Shown here piece by piece: positions 23,077 to 31,514 of a DNA stretch of 41,179 nucleotides. The notes beneath the pieces were generated by a model that saw only the letters and a program-made list of their open reading frames with translations, was not told the origin of the DNA and did not search any database. The stretch is from Dactylosporangium sucinum. GTDB taxonomy: Bacteria; Actinomycetota; Actinomycetes; Mycobacteriales; Micromonosporaceae. Within the stretch, counting starts at the first letter, position 1; each line of letters begins with the position of its first letter. Where the stretch lies: the NCBI RefSeq assembly GCF_014647515.1, contig NZ_BMPI01000027.1, positions 1-41,179 of the forward strand, given 5' to 3'. The translations under genes were made by a program, and so were the position numbers.

Positions 23077-23114
23077 CCGGCGGAGCGGGCGGGGCTGCCC
23101 GCCCGCTCCGCCGG
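23077..23114 (-). terminator. 17-bp perfect-stem terminator after KDG kinase
   Basis: Arms 23077-23093 and 23098-23114 pair perfectly around a GCTG loop, 6 bp after the kinase stop. It separates the Entner-Doudoroff genes from the furA promoter region. No T-tract. Confidence 0.8.
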
Positions 23115-23119
23115 CGACG

Positions 23120-24214
23120 TCAGCGCTGGACGCGGGCGCCCGCGCCGCGCACCAGGGACTCCACCTCGCGCAGCGACGCCATCGACGTGTCGCCCGGGGT
23201 GGTCATGGCCAGGGCGCCGTGCGCGGCGCCGTACTCCACCGCCGTCTGGACGTCGCCGGTCGTCAGCAGGCCGTAGATCAGGCCCGAGGCGAAGCTGTCG
23301 CCGCCGCCCACCCGGTCCAGGATCTCCAGGGCCGGGCGGTGGGTGGCCTGGACGAACTTGCCGTCCGCATACGCCACCGCGCCCCAGTCGTTCACCGTCG
23401 CGCTGCGGACCGTGCGCAGCGTCGTGGCCACCACGGCGAAGTTCGGATACGTCTGGACGGCCTTGGCGATCATCTGCTCGAAGCCGCGCACGTCCAGGTC
23501 GGTCAGGGACTCGTCGACGCCCGGGACCTCCAGGCCCAGGCAGGCCGTGAAGTCCTCCTCGTTGCCGATCATCACGTTGACGTAGCGGGCCAGGCGGCGG
23601 TTGACCTCCTGGGCGCGCTCCTTGCCGCCGATGCTCTTCCACAGGCTCGGGCGGTAGTTCAGGTCGTAGGAGACGATCGTGCCGTGGCGGTGGGCGGCCT
23701 CCATCGCCGCCTCGACGACGTCCGGGGTGGTGTCGGACAGCGCCGCGTAGATGCCGCCCGTGTGCAGCCAGCGCACGCCGAGCGTGCCGAAGAGGTGGTC
23801 CCAGTCGACCGAGTCGGGGCGCAGCTGGCTGGCGGCGCTCAGGCCGCGGTCGGAGACGCCGACGGCGCCCCGCACGCCGAAGCCGCGCTCGGTGAAGTTG
23901 AGGCCGTTGCGGACGGTGCGGCCGACGCCGTCGTCCTTCGCCCACTGGACGAACGACGTGTCGACGCCGCCCTGCAGCACAAGGTCCTCCAGCAGGCGGC
24001 CCACCTCGTTGTCCACGAAGGCGGTGACCACCGCGGTGCGCAGGCCGAAGCAGCGGCGCAGGCCGCGGGCCACGTTGTACTCGCCGCCGCCCTCCCAGGC
24101 GCGAAACTGCCGGGCCGTGCGGATGCGGCCCTCGCCCGGGTCGAGGCGGAGCATGATCTCGCCGAGGGAGACGGCGTCGAACCGGCACTCCCCGGCCGGG
24201 CGGATCTGCAGCAT
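23120..24214 (-). CDS. kdgK: 2-dehydro-3-deoxygluconate (KDG) kinase-like PfkB sugar kinase
   Basis: A 364-residue PfkB-family kinase. FDAVSLGEIMLRLDPGEGRIRTARQF is typical of KDG kinases, followed by WEGGGEYNVARGLRRCFG (sugar binding), YDLNYRPSLW, and the ATP/catalytic motif DRVGGGDSFASGLIYGLL. It is longer than ribokinase because of inserts at about 225-260. It should phosphorylate KDG to KDPG, the substrate of the aldolase whose gene ends one base into this start codon (TGATG). Together they degrade sugar acids such as galacturonate or galactonate. A divergent IclR gene is the likely regulator; a strong hairpin follows the stop. Confidence 0.9.
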   Translation of the reverse strand: MLQIRPAGECRFDAVSLGEIMLRLDPGEGRIRTARQFRAWEGGGEYNVARGLRRCFGLRTAVVTAFVDNEVGRLLEDLVLQGGVDTSFVQWAKDDGVGRTVRNGLNFTERGFGVRGAVGVSDRGLSAASQLRPDSVDWDHLFGTLGVRWLHTGGIYAALSDTTPDVVEAAMEAAHRHGTIVSYDLNYRPSLWKSIGGKERAQEVNRRLARYVNVMIGNEEDFTACLGLEVPGVDESLTDLDVRGFEQMIAKAVQTYPNFAVVATTLRTVRSATVNDWGAVAYADGKFVQATHRPALEILDRVGGGDSFASGLIYGLLTTGDVQTAVEYGAAHGALAMTTPGDTSMASLREVESLVRGAGARVQR

Positions 24215-24864
24215 CAGCGCTCCTTGCGCGAGTCGGCGGCGACCGCCACGGCGGCGGCGGTCCGGCGGGTGACCTCGGCCCAGTCGCGGGCGGCGAGCAG
24301 GTCGGGCGCGACCATCCAGGTGCCGCCGACGGCGAGCACGGACGGCAGCGCGAGGTAGGCGGGCAGCTGCGCGCTGGTGATCCCGCCGGTCGGGATGAAC
24401 CGCATGTCGCGGAACGGCGCGGCGAGTGCCTGCACCATCGGCGCGCCGCCCAGCGGCTCGGCCGGGAAGAACTTGACGGTGCGCAGCCCGGCGTCGACCG
24501 CCATCTGGATCTCGGTGGCGGTGGCGGCGCCCGGATACACGGGCACGCCCGCGCCGGCGCACTGCCGCACGACGGCGGGGCCGAAGCCGGGCGAGACCAC
24601 GAACCGGGCCCCGGCGTCGAGGGCGCGGCCGGCCTGCTCGACGGTCAGCACCGTGCCGGCGCCGACGAGCAGCTCCGGATATCGGGCCATGGCGGCGATC
24701 GCCGCGGCGGCGGCGTCCGTGCGGAAGGTCACCTCGACGCAGCGCAGCCCGCCCGCGAGCAGGGCCTCGGCGAGCGGGGCGGCGTCGGCGGCGTCCTGCA
24801 GCACCACAACGGGGACGAGGCCGCCGGCGGCGATGGCTTGTTCAGTGTCGTGAACGTCGGTCAC
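24214..24864 (-). CDS. eda: KDPG/KHG aldolase
   Basis: A 216-residue class I aldolase that splits 2-keto-3-deoxy-6-phosphogluconate into pyruvate and glyceraldehyde-3-phosphate. Landmarks: GLVPVVVLQDAADAAPLAEALLAGG, the catalytic Glu of CVEVTFRTDAA, VGAGTVLTVEQA, FVVSPGFGPAVVRQC, and the Schiff-base lysine in LRTVKFFPAEPLGG, then IPTGGI and AVGGTWMV. I chose GTG 24864 because a TTGACC-N17-TATGTT promoter places +1 there; an ATG at 24876 would lie inside the -10. It is first of a two-gene operon with the KDG kinase, divergent from iclR. Confidence 0.93.
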   Translation of the reverse strand: MTDVHDTEQAIAAGGLVPVVVLQDAADAAPLAEALLAGGLRCVEVTFRTDAAAAAIAAMARYPELLVGAGTVLTVEQAGRALDAGARFVVSPGFGPAVVRQCAGAGVPVYPGAATATEIQMAVDAGLRTVKFFPAEPLGGAPMVQALAAPFRDMRFIPTGGITSAQLPAYLALPSVLAVGGTWMVAPDLLAARDWAEVTRRTAAAVAVAADSRKER

Positions 24865-24900
24865 GTATGTGAACATAGGAGCCATGACACAGCCGGTCAA
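24850..24900. promoter_or_regulatory. eda leaderless promoter and IclR operator region
   Basis: On the minus strand TTGACC (24895-24900), 17 bp and TATGTT (24872-24877) place +1 at the eda GTG (24864). GTGA-N7-TCAC (24850-24864) and TCACGTATGTGA (24861-24872) are overlapping inverted repeats covering +1 and the -10, a likely IclR operator. The iclR start lies within the eda promoter. Confidence 0.7.
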
Positions 24901-25636
24901 GTCAGCCGACCGAACCCTGGAGATCCTCGAGGTGCTCGCCGCGAACGGCCCGCGCACACTCGGCGACCTCGCGCGCGACCTCGGCATCCCGAAGAGCAGC
25001 CTGCACGGCATCCTGCGCACCATTGCCCAGCGCGGCTGGATCGAAACCGACCCGACCGGCACCCGCTTCGGACTCGGCCTGACCGCGCTGCGGGTCGGCG
25101 CCGCCTACCTCGACACCGACGACGTCGTCGCCCTGCTCGGCACGGCCCTCGACGAGCTGTCGGCCGCGTTCGGCGAGACCGTCCACCTGGGCCGGCTCGA
25201 CGGCGCCGACGTCGTCTACGTCGCCAAGCGGGAGTCGAAGCACCCGCTGCGGCTGTACTCGGCGATCGGGCGGCACCTGCCCGCCCATGCGACGGCGCTG
25301 GGCAAGGCGCTGCTGGCCGGCCTGCCGCCGGCCGTGGTCGACGCCGCCCTGCCCGGGCCGCTGCCCCGCCTGACCGCGCGCACGATCACCGACCGCGGCG
25401 CGCTGCACGCCGAGCTGGACGCGGTCCGCGAGCGCGGCTACGCGGTCGACAACGGCGAGAACACCGACGGGATCGTGTGCGTCGCCCGGGCGCTGCCGCT
25501 GAGCGACCCGCCGGCCGACGCGATCAGCGTCTCCGTCCCGCAGAGCCGGGTCGGCCCGGACACCGTGGCGGCGGTCGCGGCCGCCCTCGGCACGGCCGTC
25601 GACCGCCTCACCGCCGCGAGCGGCCTGCTGCGGTGA
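24884..25636 (+). CDS. IclR family regulator (KdgR-like)
   Basis: A 250-residue IclR regulator. The N-terminal winged helix (about 1-75) shows VKSADRTLEILEVLAANGPRTLGDLARDLGIPKSSLHGILRTI. The effector domain (about 85-248) has GETVHLGRLDGADVVYVAKRES, HATALGKALLAG, GYAVDNGENTDGIVCVARAL and the ending typical of the family. Divergent linkage to KDG kinase and KDPG aldolase marks it as a KdgR-type repressor sensing KDG or a related sugar acid, which is inference. I prefer ATG 24884; an in-frame GTG at 24869 would add five residues and overlap the operator. Confidence 0.92.
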   Translation: MTQPVKSADRTLEILEVLAANGPRTLGDLARDLGIPKSSLHGILRTIAQRGWIETDPTGTRFGLGLTALRVGAAYLDTDDVVALLGTALDELSAAFGETVHLGRLDGADVVYVAKRESKHPLRLYSAIGRHLPAHATALGKALLAGLPPAVVDAALPGPLPRLTARTITDRGALHAELDAVRERGYAVDNGENTDGIVCVARALPLSDPPADAISVSVPQSRVGPDTVAAVAAALGTAVDRLTAASGLLR

Positions 25637-25687
25637 CCCCCAGCCGTCGCAGGCCGTCGGGCGTGCGGCGGGCGTTATGGTGCGGCG

Positions 25688-26401
25688 ATGGAGCTGCACC
25701 GCCGGCGGGCCGGCCGGCTCGTCCTCGGCGTGGCGATCCTGGTCGTCGGCGTGCTCGGCCTCGGCCTGCTCGCCGCGTCCGCGCAGGCCGGGGACACGCT
25801 CTACATCGTGCTCTTCGGGCTCGCCGCCGCGCTGTACCTCGGCGCCGGCGTCGCCGTGCTCCGGTGGGCCCGGGCGCCGTTCCGCTGCCACATCGGCGCC
25901 GAGGGGCTCACGCTGCGCGACGGCGGCGCCGACCGGCTCGTGCCGTGGTCCGAGGTCGAGGCCGTCGTCATCGACCAGCGGCCGCCGAGCCGGCAGGAGC
26001 AGACCGAGCCCCAGCTGTCGCTCGTCCTGCGGGATCGGCCGGATCCGGTGGTACTGCTGCATCTCCTGGACGTGCGGGAACCGCGCGCCGCCATCGCGGC
26101 GGCCCTGCGCGCGCACGCCGGGGACCGGTTCCAGGACCGGCTCGCGATGCTCCAGGAGCACATCGCCGGCCTGCGGTTCGACACGGTGTCGCGCGGCTAC
26201 GACCCCCAGCAGGTCGACGCGCTGCTGGCCGAGGCGCAGCGGATGGTGGACGTCGTGCTGCGGGTCCCCCGGCTCATGGCGCGGCGCTTCCTCGAGGACG
26301 CCGACCTGCGCACCACCGAGCCCGGCTACGACCCCGGCCAGGTCGACGCCGCCTTCCGGGCCCTCGCCCCGCGGCTGGCCCGCACCGCCCGCGAGGAGTG
26401 A
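25688..26401 (+). CDS. Membrane protein with PH-like domain and two DivIVA-like motifs
   Basis: A 237-residue protein. Two N-terminal helices (about 10-32 and 38-60) precede a beta-rich, PH-like domain (65-128: FRCHIGAEGLTLRDGGADRLVPWSEVEAVVI). After an amphipathic helix, two short copies of the pattern GYDPxQVDxxx occur: GYDPQQVDALLAEAQ (170-184) and GYDPGQVDAAFRALA (213-227). This pattern is found in DivIVA/Wag31-type sequences and related short domains that mark curved or polar membrane. The combination suggests a membrane-located cell-envelope or growth factor. The start ATG 25688 lies 51 bp after iclR; a weak ribosome-binding site makes it less sure. Confidence 0.75.
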   Translation: MELHRRRAGRLVLGVAILVVGVLGLGLLAASAQAGDTLYIVLFGLAAALYLGAGVAVLRWARAPFRCHIGAEGLTLRDGGADRLVPWSEVEAVVIDQRPPSRQEQTEPQLSLVLRDRPDPVVLLHLLDVREPRAAIAAALRAHAGDRFQDRLAMLQEHIAGLRFDTVSRGYDPQQVDALLAEAQRMVDVVLRVPRLMARRFLEDADLRTTEPGYDPGQVDAAFRALAPRLARTAREE

Positions 26402-26546
26402 CGGGCCGGGCGGGACCCGCCGTCACCCCGCGCGGGTACGCCGGGCCCGACTGGGTGAACTCGTCGCCGTTGTGCCGCGCCGCCGACGAACGCGTCGATA
26501 CGTTGCGCTCACAAGCACGCGCCGCGTCCCCGGGGGTGTCGCCGCC

Positions 26547-28328
26547 ATGCCCGCTGGGCTCTCCTCGCCGTTCCTGCTGCTGGTCCAGGCCGTCTGGCTG
26601 CTGGCGCCCGGCCTCGTCGCCGGCGCCGAGCTCGCCCGGCGCGACCTGATCGCGCGCTACCTCGTGGTGCCCGTCGCCGGGGTCTTCGGCGCCGTGCTGA
26701 GCTACGCCGCCGTGTGGATCTACCTGGCGAGCCGGACGGCCGGCGAGGTCTACAGCTACCTCACCGCCGGGCTCGCCGCGGCCGCCGCGGCCGGGCTCGC
26801 GCTGCGCCCCGCCTACCGGCGCCTGCTCGCCACCGTCGACGTCGCCGCGCCGCTGGTCCTGCTGTACCTCCTGACGCTCTTCCTCGTCACGGCCACGTTC
26901 GGCTGCACGGTCCGCCCGGTGCTCGGCGCCCTCAACGACGCGTGCCACCTGACCGGCCTGACCGGCGACAACATCCTGCCCCAGCTGTTCGCCGACAACG
27001 TGCTGAACGGCCACCCGCGCACCCCGGCCTGGGACTGGCAGCCCAGCGCCCGTCCCCCGCTGCAGTCCGGCGCGGTCCTCATGCAGACCCCGGTCACCGG
27101 CCCCGGCCAGTTCCACTTCCTCGGCTACCAGACCCTCGCCGTCCTGCTCCAGGTGCTGTGCCTGCCGGCCGTGTGGGCGCTGCTGCGGATCCTGCGGCTG
27201 AGCGGGTACCGGCTCGTCGCCGTGCTCACGATGTTCGTGTTCACCGGCTTCTTCGTGTACAACAGCGTCTTCGTCTGGCCCAAGCTCCTCGCCGCGGGCC
27301 TGACCCTGACCGCGTACGCGCTGCTGTTCCACGGCCGTCCGGGCCGCTCGACCTGGGCCCTCGCGGGCGTCGCGGCCGGCGCCGGCCTGGTGGCCCACGC
27401 GGGCGTGGCGTTCACCCTGCTGCCGATGGCGTTCCTGCTGCTGCGCCGCCGGCCGGCCGGGCGCCACGCCGGCCTGGCGCTGGCCGGCGCCGTGGCGATG
27501 CAGGCGCCGTGGACGGCGTACCAGCGGGTCGTCGACCCGCCCGGCGACCAGTTGCTGAAGTGGCACTTCGCCGGCGTCTGGCAGCCGGCGTACGGCCCGG
27601 ACCGCCGGTCGCTGACCGAGGTGCTCGCCGACTCGTACGGCAGCCTGAGCGTGGCCGAGATCCTGCACCACAAGTGGACGAACTTCCTGGCCCTGTTCGG
27701 CGAGCGGCTGCACGGCCCGCACCTGGCCGGCCCGGGCCCGCTGGGCATCCTGCGCGCGGAGGAGATGTTCTTCGTCCTCTTCGCTCTGGGCGTGTTCAAC
27801 CTCGCGCTGGTGCCGCTGCTCGCCGCGCCACTGCGCCGGCGGCTGGCCCTGGTCCTCGACCTCCCGGCCCTGAAGCCGATGGCGGCGGTGGCCGGCCTGA
27901 CCCTGGTGATCTGGCCGCTGCTGCTGTTCGGCCCGGGCGATCCGGGGACCAGCCCGACTGTCTTCCAGGGCTCGTACGCGACGATGGCCCTGCTCTTCGT
28001 CGTGCTGGGCGCGGTCCTGACCGTCCTGCCGCGCTGGGCCACCACCGCCCTCGTGGCGGTCAACGTGACCTGGACGACCGCCCTGTGGATCGTGCTCGTG
28101 TGGATCCACCACCACGCCCACTGGTCCTACCTGGCGCTGAGCGGCGCGAGCTGGCTGGCGCTGCTGGCCTTCCTCGGGTGGACCGCACGCTGGCTCGACG
28201 TGCGCGTCAGGGTCCCGGCCCAGACCCGCCCGGGCATGGTCAGCGTCGCCCCGGCCACGCACCACGCGACCCGCCGCCGCATCGTCCGGGCCCGCCAGCG
28301 CGACCCCCACCGCCGCGTCCGCCGCTGA
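26547..28328 (+). CDS. Large polytopic membrane protein, function unknown (GT-C-like layout)
   Basis: A 593-residue protein with about 12-13 hydrophobic helices. A large loop after the fourth helix (about 130-185) holds NDACHLTGLTGDNILPQLFADNV and HPRTPAWDWQPSARPPLQ. A later loop (about 330-395) contains PPGDQLLKWHFAG and the helix-breaking SYGSLSVAEILHHKW. The tail is basic and ends outside the membrane domain. I do not recognise the family; a long first loop with acidic residues followed by many helices is like GT-C lipid-linked-sugar glycosyltransferases, but no DxD motif stands out. ATG 26547 is the likely start after a 145-bp gap. It ends 15 bp before the convergent condensation-domain gene. 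Confidence 0.8.
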   Translation: MPAGLSSPFLLLVQAVWLLAPGLVAGAELARRDLIARYLVVPVAGVFGAVLSYAAVWIYLASRTAGEVYSYLTAGLAAAAAAGLALRPAYRRLLATVDVAAPLVLLYLLTLFLVTATFGCTVRPVLGALNDACHLTGLTGDNILPQLFADNVLNGHPRTPAWDWQPSARPPLQSGAVLMQTPVTGPGQFHFLGYQTLAVLLQVLCLPAVWALLRILRLSGYRLVAVLTMFVFTGFFVYNSVFVWPKLLAAGLTLTAYALLFHGRPGRSTWALAGVAAGAGLVAHAGVAFTLLPMAFLLLRRRPAGRHAGLALAGAVAMQAPWTAYQRVVDPPGDQLLKWHFAGVWQPAYGPDRRSLTEVLADSYGSLSVAEILHHKWTNFLALFGERLHGPHLAGPGPLGILRAEEMFFVLFALGVFNLALVPLLAAPLRRRLALVLDLPALKPMAAVAGLTLVIWPLLLFGPGDPGTSPTVFQGSYATMALLFVVLGAVLTVLPRWATTALVAVNVTWTTALWIVLVWIHHHAHWSYLALSGASWLALLAFLGWTARWLDVRVRVPAQTRPGMVSVAPATHHATRRRIVRARQRDPHRRVRR

Positions 28329-28343
28329 CGGCGCGGCCCCGTC

Positions 28344-29633
28344 CTACGGCCCGCCTATGGCAGCGGCGACGGTGATGGTCTCCATGTCGCGGACGCACGC
28401 CTCGATCGCCGCCGGAGGGACGTGGTGGGTGTCGCCGCAGAGATCCAGCAGTACCGTCGAGGGATCGTCCTCGATCGTGAGGAAGAGCCGCTCGTTGGGC
28501 CGGTCCTGCCTGGCCATCCAGAAGAACTCGGACTCGGCGCGGGCGGCGCGGATCTGCTCCGCGGTCGGCGGCGGGGCGTCGCCGGGGCCGGGCGGGCGGC
28601 GGTCGTTGAAGTAGCAGGCGACGTCGACCTGCGTCTGCTCGAGGAGCGCGTCGAGGTCGTTCGGGTCGTAGTAGGCATGCTTGTACGCGGTGAGCACCCG
28701 CCGCGCGGTACGCGCCACGGCCTCGTCGAACGGCAGTCCCGCGACGTCGACGACGCACAGGGCGGGCTGGCTCACCGGGCTGACGGTGCCGGCGAGGGCG
28801 CTGCGGAACCGGTTGCTGACCACCACCCGCACCACGACCGGGTGGATGCCGGTGGCGTTGGCGAGGGCCTTGGCGAACGCGGTGAGCAGCACGGTCGTGC
28901 GGTCGATGCCGGTGCGCCGGGCGACCGCCCGCGCCGCGAGGAGCAGCGCGCGGGAGGCGAACCCGGCCTGCCAGTGCCGGGGCCGCCGCGGGTCGAGCGC
29001 CCCGGGGAATCGCTTCGGCTCGATGTCGCGCAGGATCCGCTCCCAGTGCCGCAGCGCGGCGGCGGACTGCTTCCGCCCGGCGGGCGACCGCTGCCAGGCG
29101 GCCTGCTCCAGCGGCGGCATGGCCCCCGGCTCGGGCCGCTCCGGCCGCCCGTCCCGGTGCCACCGCGCGAGCTCGCCGGCGAGCACGAGCCCGCCGTGCC
29201 CGTCGTTGACGAGGTGACAGACGACGGTGACCTGATGGGTCGGCACGCCGCCCCGCCGGACGACCGCGGTGCGCACCGGCCAGTCATGCTCGAAGTCGTA
29301 CGGCGTCTCGTGCAGCCGCCGGCTGACCTGCTCGGGCGACTCGTCGTCGACGATCTCGAGCGGCACCTCCCCGTGATCCGCGAGGACCTGCAGCGGCGGC
29401 GCCTGGTCGCGCAGCCGCAGCCGCGTCCGCATGGAGGGGAACCGCTCCAGGATGAACCGCAGCTCCCGGGCGACGTCGCCGACGGTGGTGCCGTGGGCCA
29501 GCGGCAGCACGATGCCCATGGGCATCCAGGTCTGCTGGCGGACCATCCCGCCCCACAGCTCCCGCTGCCCCCAGCTGAGCTCGTCGACCCCGCTGCCACG
29601 CCCCCGGAACGCCACCATCACGGTCTCCGCCAC
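28344..29633 (-). CDS. Stand-alone condensation-domain (acyltransferase-like) protein
   Basis: A 429-residue protein of the NRPS condensation/PapA-type acyltransferase fold. The active-site motif appears as CHLVNDG (139-145): the second His and the Asp-Gly of HHxxxDG are kept, the first His is Cys. LSWGQRELWGGMV near the N-terminus matches the C1 motif, and NRFRSALAGTVSPVSQPALCVVD the C-terminal half. No adenylation or carrier domain is in the window, so it would act on a free or separately carried substrate; substrate unknown. GTG 29631-29633 is the likely start (GGGGGAG upstream). A candidate promoter lies just upstream. Confidence 0.85.
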   Translation of the reverse strand: MAETVMVAFRGRGSGVDELSWGQRELWGGMVRQQTWMPMGIVLPLAHGTTVGDVARELRFILERFPSMRTRLRLRDQAPPLQVLADHGEVPLEIVDDESPEQVSRRLHETPYDFEHDWPVRTAVVRRGGVPTHQVTVVCHLVNDGHGGLVLAGELARWHRDGRPERPEPGAMPPLEQAAWQRSPAGRKQSAAALRHWERILRDIEPKRFPGALDPRRPRHWQAGFASRALLLAARAVARRTGIDRTTVLLTAFAKALANATGIHPVVVRVVVSNRFRSALAGTVSPVSQPALCVVDVAGLPFDEAVARTARRVLTAYKHAYYDPNDLDALLEQTQVDVACYFNDRRPPGPGDAPPPTAEQIRAARAESEFFWMARQDRPNERLFLTIEDDPSTVLLDLCGDTHHVPPAAIEACVRDMETITVAAAIGGP

Positions 29634-29670
29634 GCCACTCCCCCGGCCGCCGGACGCATCGACGCCCGGC

Positions 29671-29729
29671 AGTGTATGGCGCTCCCGGCGTGACCGAACG
29701 CGCGCGCCTGCGCGACGCCCGGTCACGCC
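29671..29729 (-). promoter_or_regulatory. Candidate promoter and 10-bp inverted repeat of the condensation-domain gene
   Basis: On the minus strand TTCGGT (29693-29698), 16 bp and TACACT (29671-29676) form a possible promoter about 40 bp before the start codon. GGCGTGACCG (29687-29696) and CGGTCACGCC (29720-29729) are perfect inverted repeats around a 23-nt spacer, overlapping the -35. This may be an operator; no regulator gene is adjacent. Confidence 0.45.
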
Positions 29730-30140
29730 CGCGTCGGTGGTGAAACTTCCAAGGATTGGGGCGATTCCCGAGGTCCGGGCCGGCGACGGACGGGTCTCTT
29801 CACCGGGGTCCGCAGGGCCCCTCCAAGGAGTAGCCGTCGCCTTCGCACCGGGAAGCGCCGCCACAAGCTACGTGCGCCGCGCATTGCGCCGCAAGGCCAA
29901 TTTGGTCAGTACTCCCGGAGCTCCCACGGCAGGACGAGGCCGGTGTCCGGCGGGTCCGTCCGGGTCAGCTCGCTGCCGTACGACAGGCCGCGGCGGGCAG
30001 GCCCGCACGGGCACGGGGGGCGCCGGACCGGCGCTCGGCGCGGATCGGGTAGGGGTCGGTGCGCAGGCTACGGCTCAGCAGCACGCACCGAACCTGTGTA
30101 GCAGCCCGGCCGGGCCCGTACCACCGGGTTTCCCGCGGCC
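29730..30140. other. Non-coding or decayed stretch between condensation-domain and MocR genes
   Basis: With the upstream promoter this is the only gap above 300 bp. I see no complete gene. On the minus strand, a short reading frame ends at 29906 with the protein-like peptide GLSYGSELTRTDPPDTGLVL followed by PWELREY. A different minus frame just before it (about 30090-29990) reads LLSRSLRTDPYPIRAER. They may be parts of one frameshifted small gene. Base composition is locally lower in GC near 29740-29910. Confidence 0.4.
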
Positions 30141-31514
30141 CTACAGCAGGTCGGCGACGGCGGCGACGCCGGCCTCGATGGCGCGCTGGGAGGTGTTGCC
30201 GAAGCCCAGCACGAGGCACGGCTCCGGGCCGCCCATGCCGTACAGGCCGACGCCGCGCTCGCGGGCCAGCTCGATCACGCGCGCCTCGGATGCGCCGGGC
30301 CGCAGGTGCACGACGGCGTGGAAGCCGGCGGCCAGGCCGGTCACCCGCGCGTGCGGGGCGTGGGCGGCCAGGGCGGCGAGGAGGACCTCGCGGCGGGCCG
30401 CGTACTCGGCGCGGACCCGGCGCAGGTGCCGGTCGTAGCGGCCCGACTCCAAGAGCGTCGCCAGGGCGAGCTGGTCGACGCCGGGGCTGCCGCGGTCGGC
30501 GAGCCGCTTGCCGTGCGCGAGCGCCGGGAGGAGCCGGCCGGGTGCCACGATCCAGCCGAGGCGCAGGGCCGGGGCGAGGGATTTGCTCACGGTACCGAGG
30601 GATATGACGCAGTCGGGGGCGAGGCCCTGCAGGGACCCTACCGGTTCCCGGTCGTAGCGGAACTCGGCGTCGTAGTCGTCCTCGACGATGACGCCGCCGC
30701 GGGCGCGGGCCCAGGCGATGAGCTCCTGCCGGCGGGGCCCGGACAGCACGACGCCGGTGGGCCACTGGTGGGCCGGGGTGACCAGGACGGCCTTCGCAGC
30801 GGTGCGACCGAGAGCGGCGACGTCGAGGCCGTCGCCGTCGACCGGGACCGGCACGGTCGACATCCCGGCGGCCGCGGCCTGCTCGAGGACGGTGGTGCCG
30901 GGGCCCGGACGCTCCACGGCGAGGGCGTCGAGGGACAGCGCCCGCAGCACCACGGCCAGCGCCTGCGCCATGCCGGCACAGACGATGACGTGGTCGGGGG
31001 TCGCCGTGACCGCCCGCACGCGGGTCAGGTAGGCGACGAGGACCTCGCGGAGGCGGCGCTGGCCGGCCGGGTCGCCGTAGTCGAAGGCGGCGTTCGGCAT
31101 GGTGCGGCAGGCCTCGCGCACGGCCCAGGCCCAGTCCTCGCGGGGAACGAGGCCGAGGTCGGGAACGCCGGTGCGGAAGTCGGCGATGCCGGGGCGCCGC
31201 GGCGGCGACGCAGCCGGGCGCGGCACCGGGACGACGCCGACCGCACCCGCCGCGACCCGGGTGGCGGAGCCGGCGCGGCTGGTGAGGTACCCCTCGGCCT
31301 GCAGCTGCGCGTAGCAGTCCTGGACCAGGCCGCGGGACAGGCCCAGCGCCCGGGCCAGCTCGCGGGACGACGGCAGCCGCTCCCCGCCGGCCAGCCGCCC
31401 CGCGCGGATGGCCGCCCGCAGCTGCTCCTCCAGCTGCGTCCGCAGCCCGGTCCCGCCGCTGCGGTCGATCGTGACGAGCAGCTCCGGACCCGAACCGGCC
31501 CACTCCACAGCCAT
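30141..31514 (-). CDS. MocR/PdxR family regulator (GntR HTH fused to aminotransferase domain)
   Basis: A 457-residue MocR protein. Residues about 15-85 are the GntR winged helix (LEEQLRAAIRAGRLAGGERLPSSRELARALGLSRGLVQDCYAQL). Residues 110-457 are a fold-type I aminotransferase domain, with the PLP-pocket segments AFDYGDPAGQRRLREVL and VEDDYDAEFRYD and the PLP lysine in SLGTVSKSLAPALRLGW. Such proteins bind PLP and usually sense amino-acid or vitamin B6 derivatives. It is divergent from an MFS exporter with 47 bp between starts, so it probably activates or represses that transporter. The ATG at 31514 may be leaderless. The downstream side is the decayed stretch. Confidence 0.95.
   Translation of the reverse strand: MAVEWAGSGPELLVTIDRSGGTGLRTQLEEQLRAAIRAGRLAGGERLPSSRELARALGLSRGLVQDCYAQLQAEGYLTSRAGSATRVAAGAVGVVPVPRPAASPPRRPGIADFRTGVPDLGLVPREDWAWAVREACRTMPNAAFDYGDPAGQRRLREVLVAYLTRVRAVTATPDHVIVCAGMAQALAVVLRALSLDALAVERPGPGTTVLEQAAAAGMSTVPVPVDGDGLDVAALGRTAAKAVLVTPAHQWPTGVVLSGPRRQELIAWARARGGVIVEDDYDAEFRYDREPVGSLQGLAPDCVISLGTVSKSLAPALRLGWIVAPGRLLPALAHGKRLADRGSPGVDQLALATLLESGRYDRHLRRVRAEYAARREVLLAALAAHAPHARVTGLAAGFHAVVHLRPGASEARVIELARERGVGLYGMGGPEPCLVLGFGNTSQRAIEAGVAAVADLL

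Noticed and set aside
22946..23077. Longer furA start giving 189 residues
   Set aside because: The added part spans the promoter -35 and -10 and lacks Fur homology.
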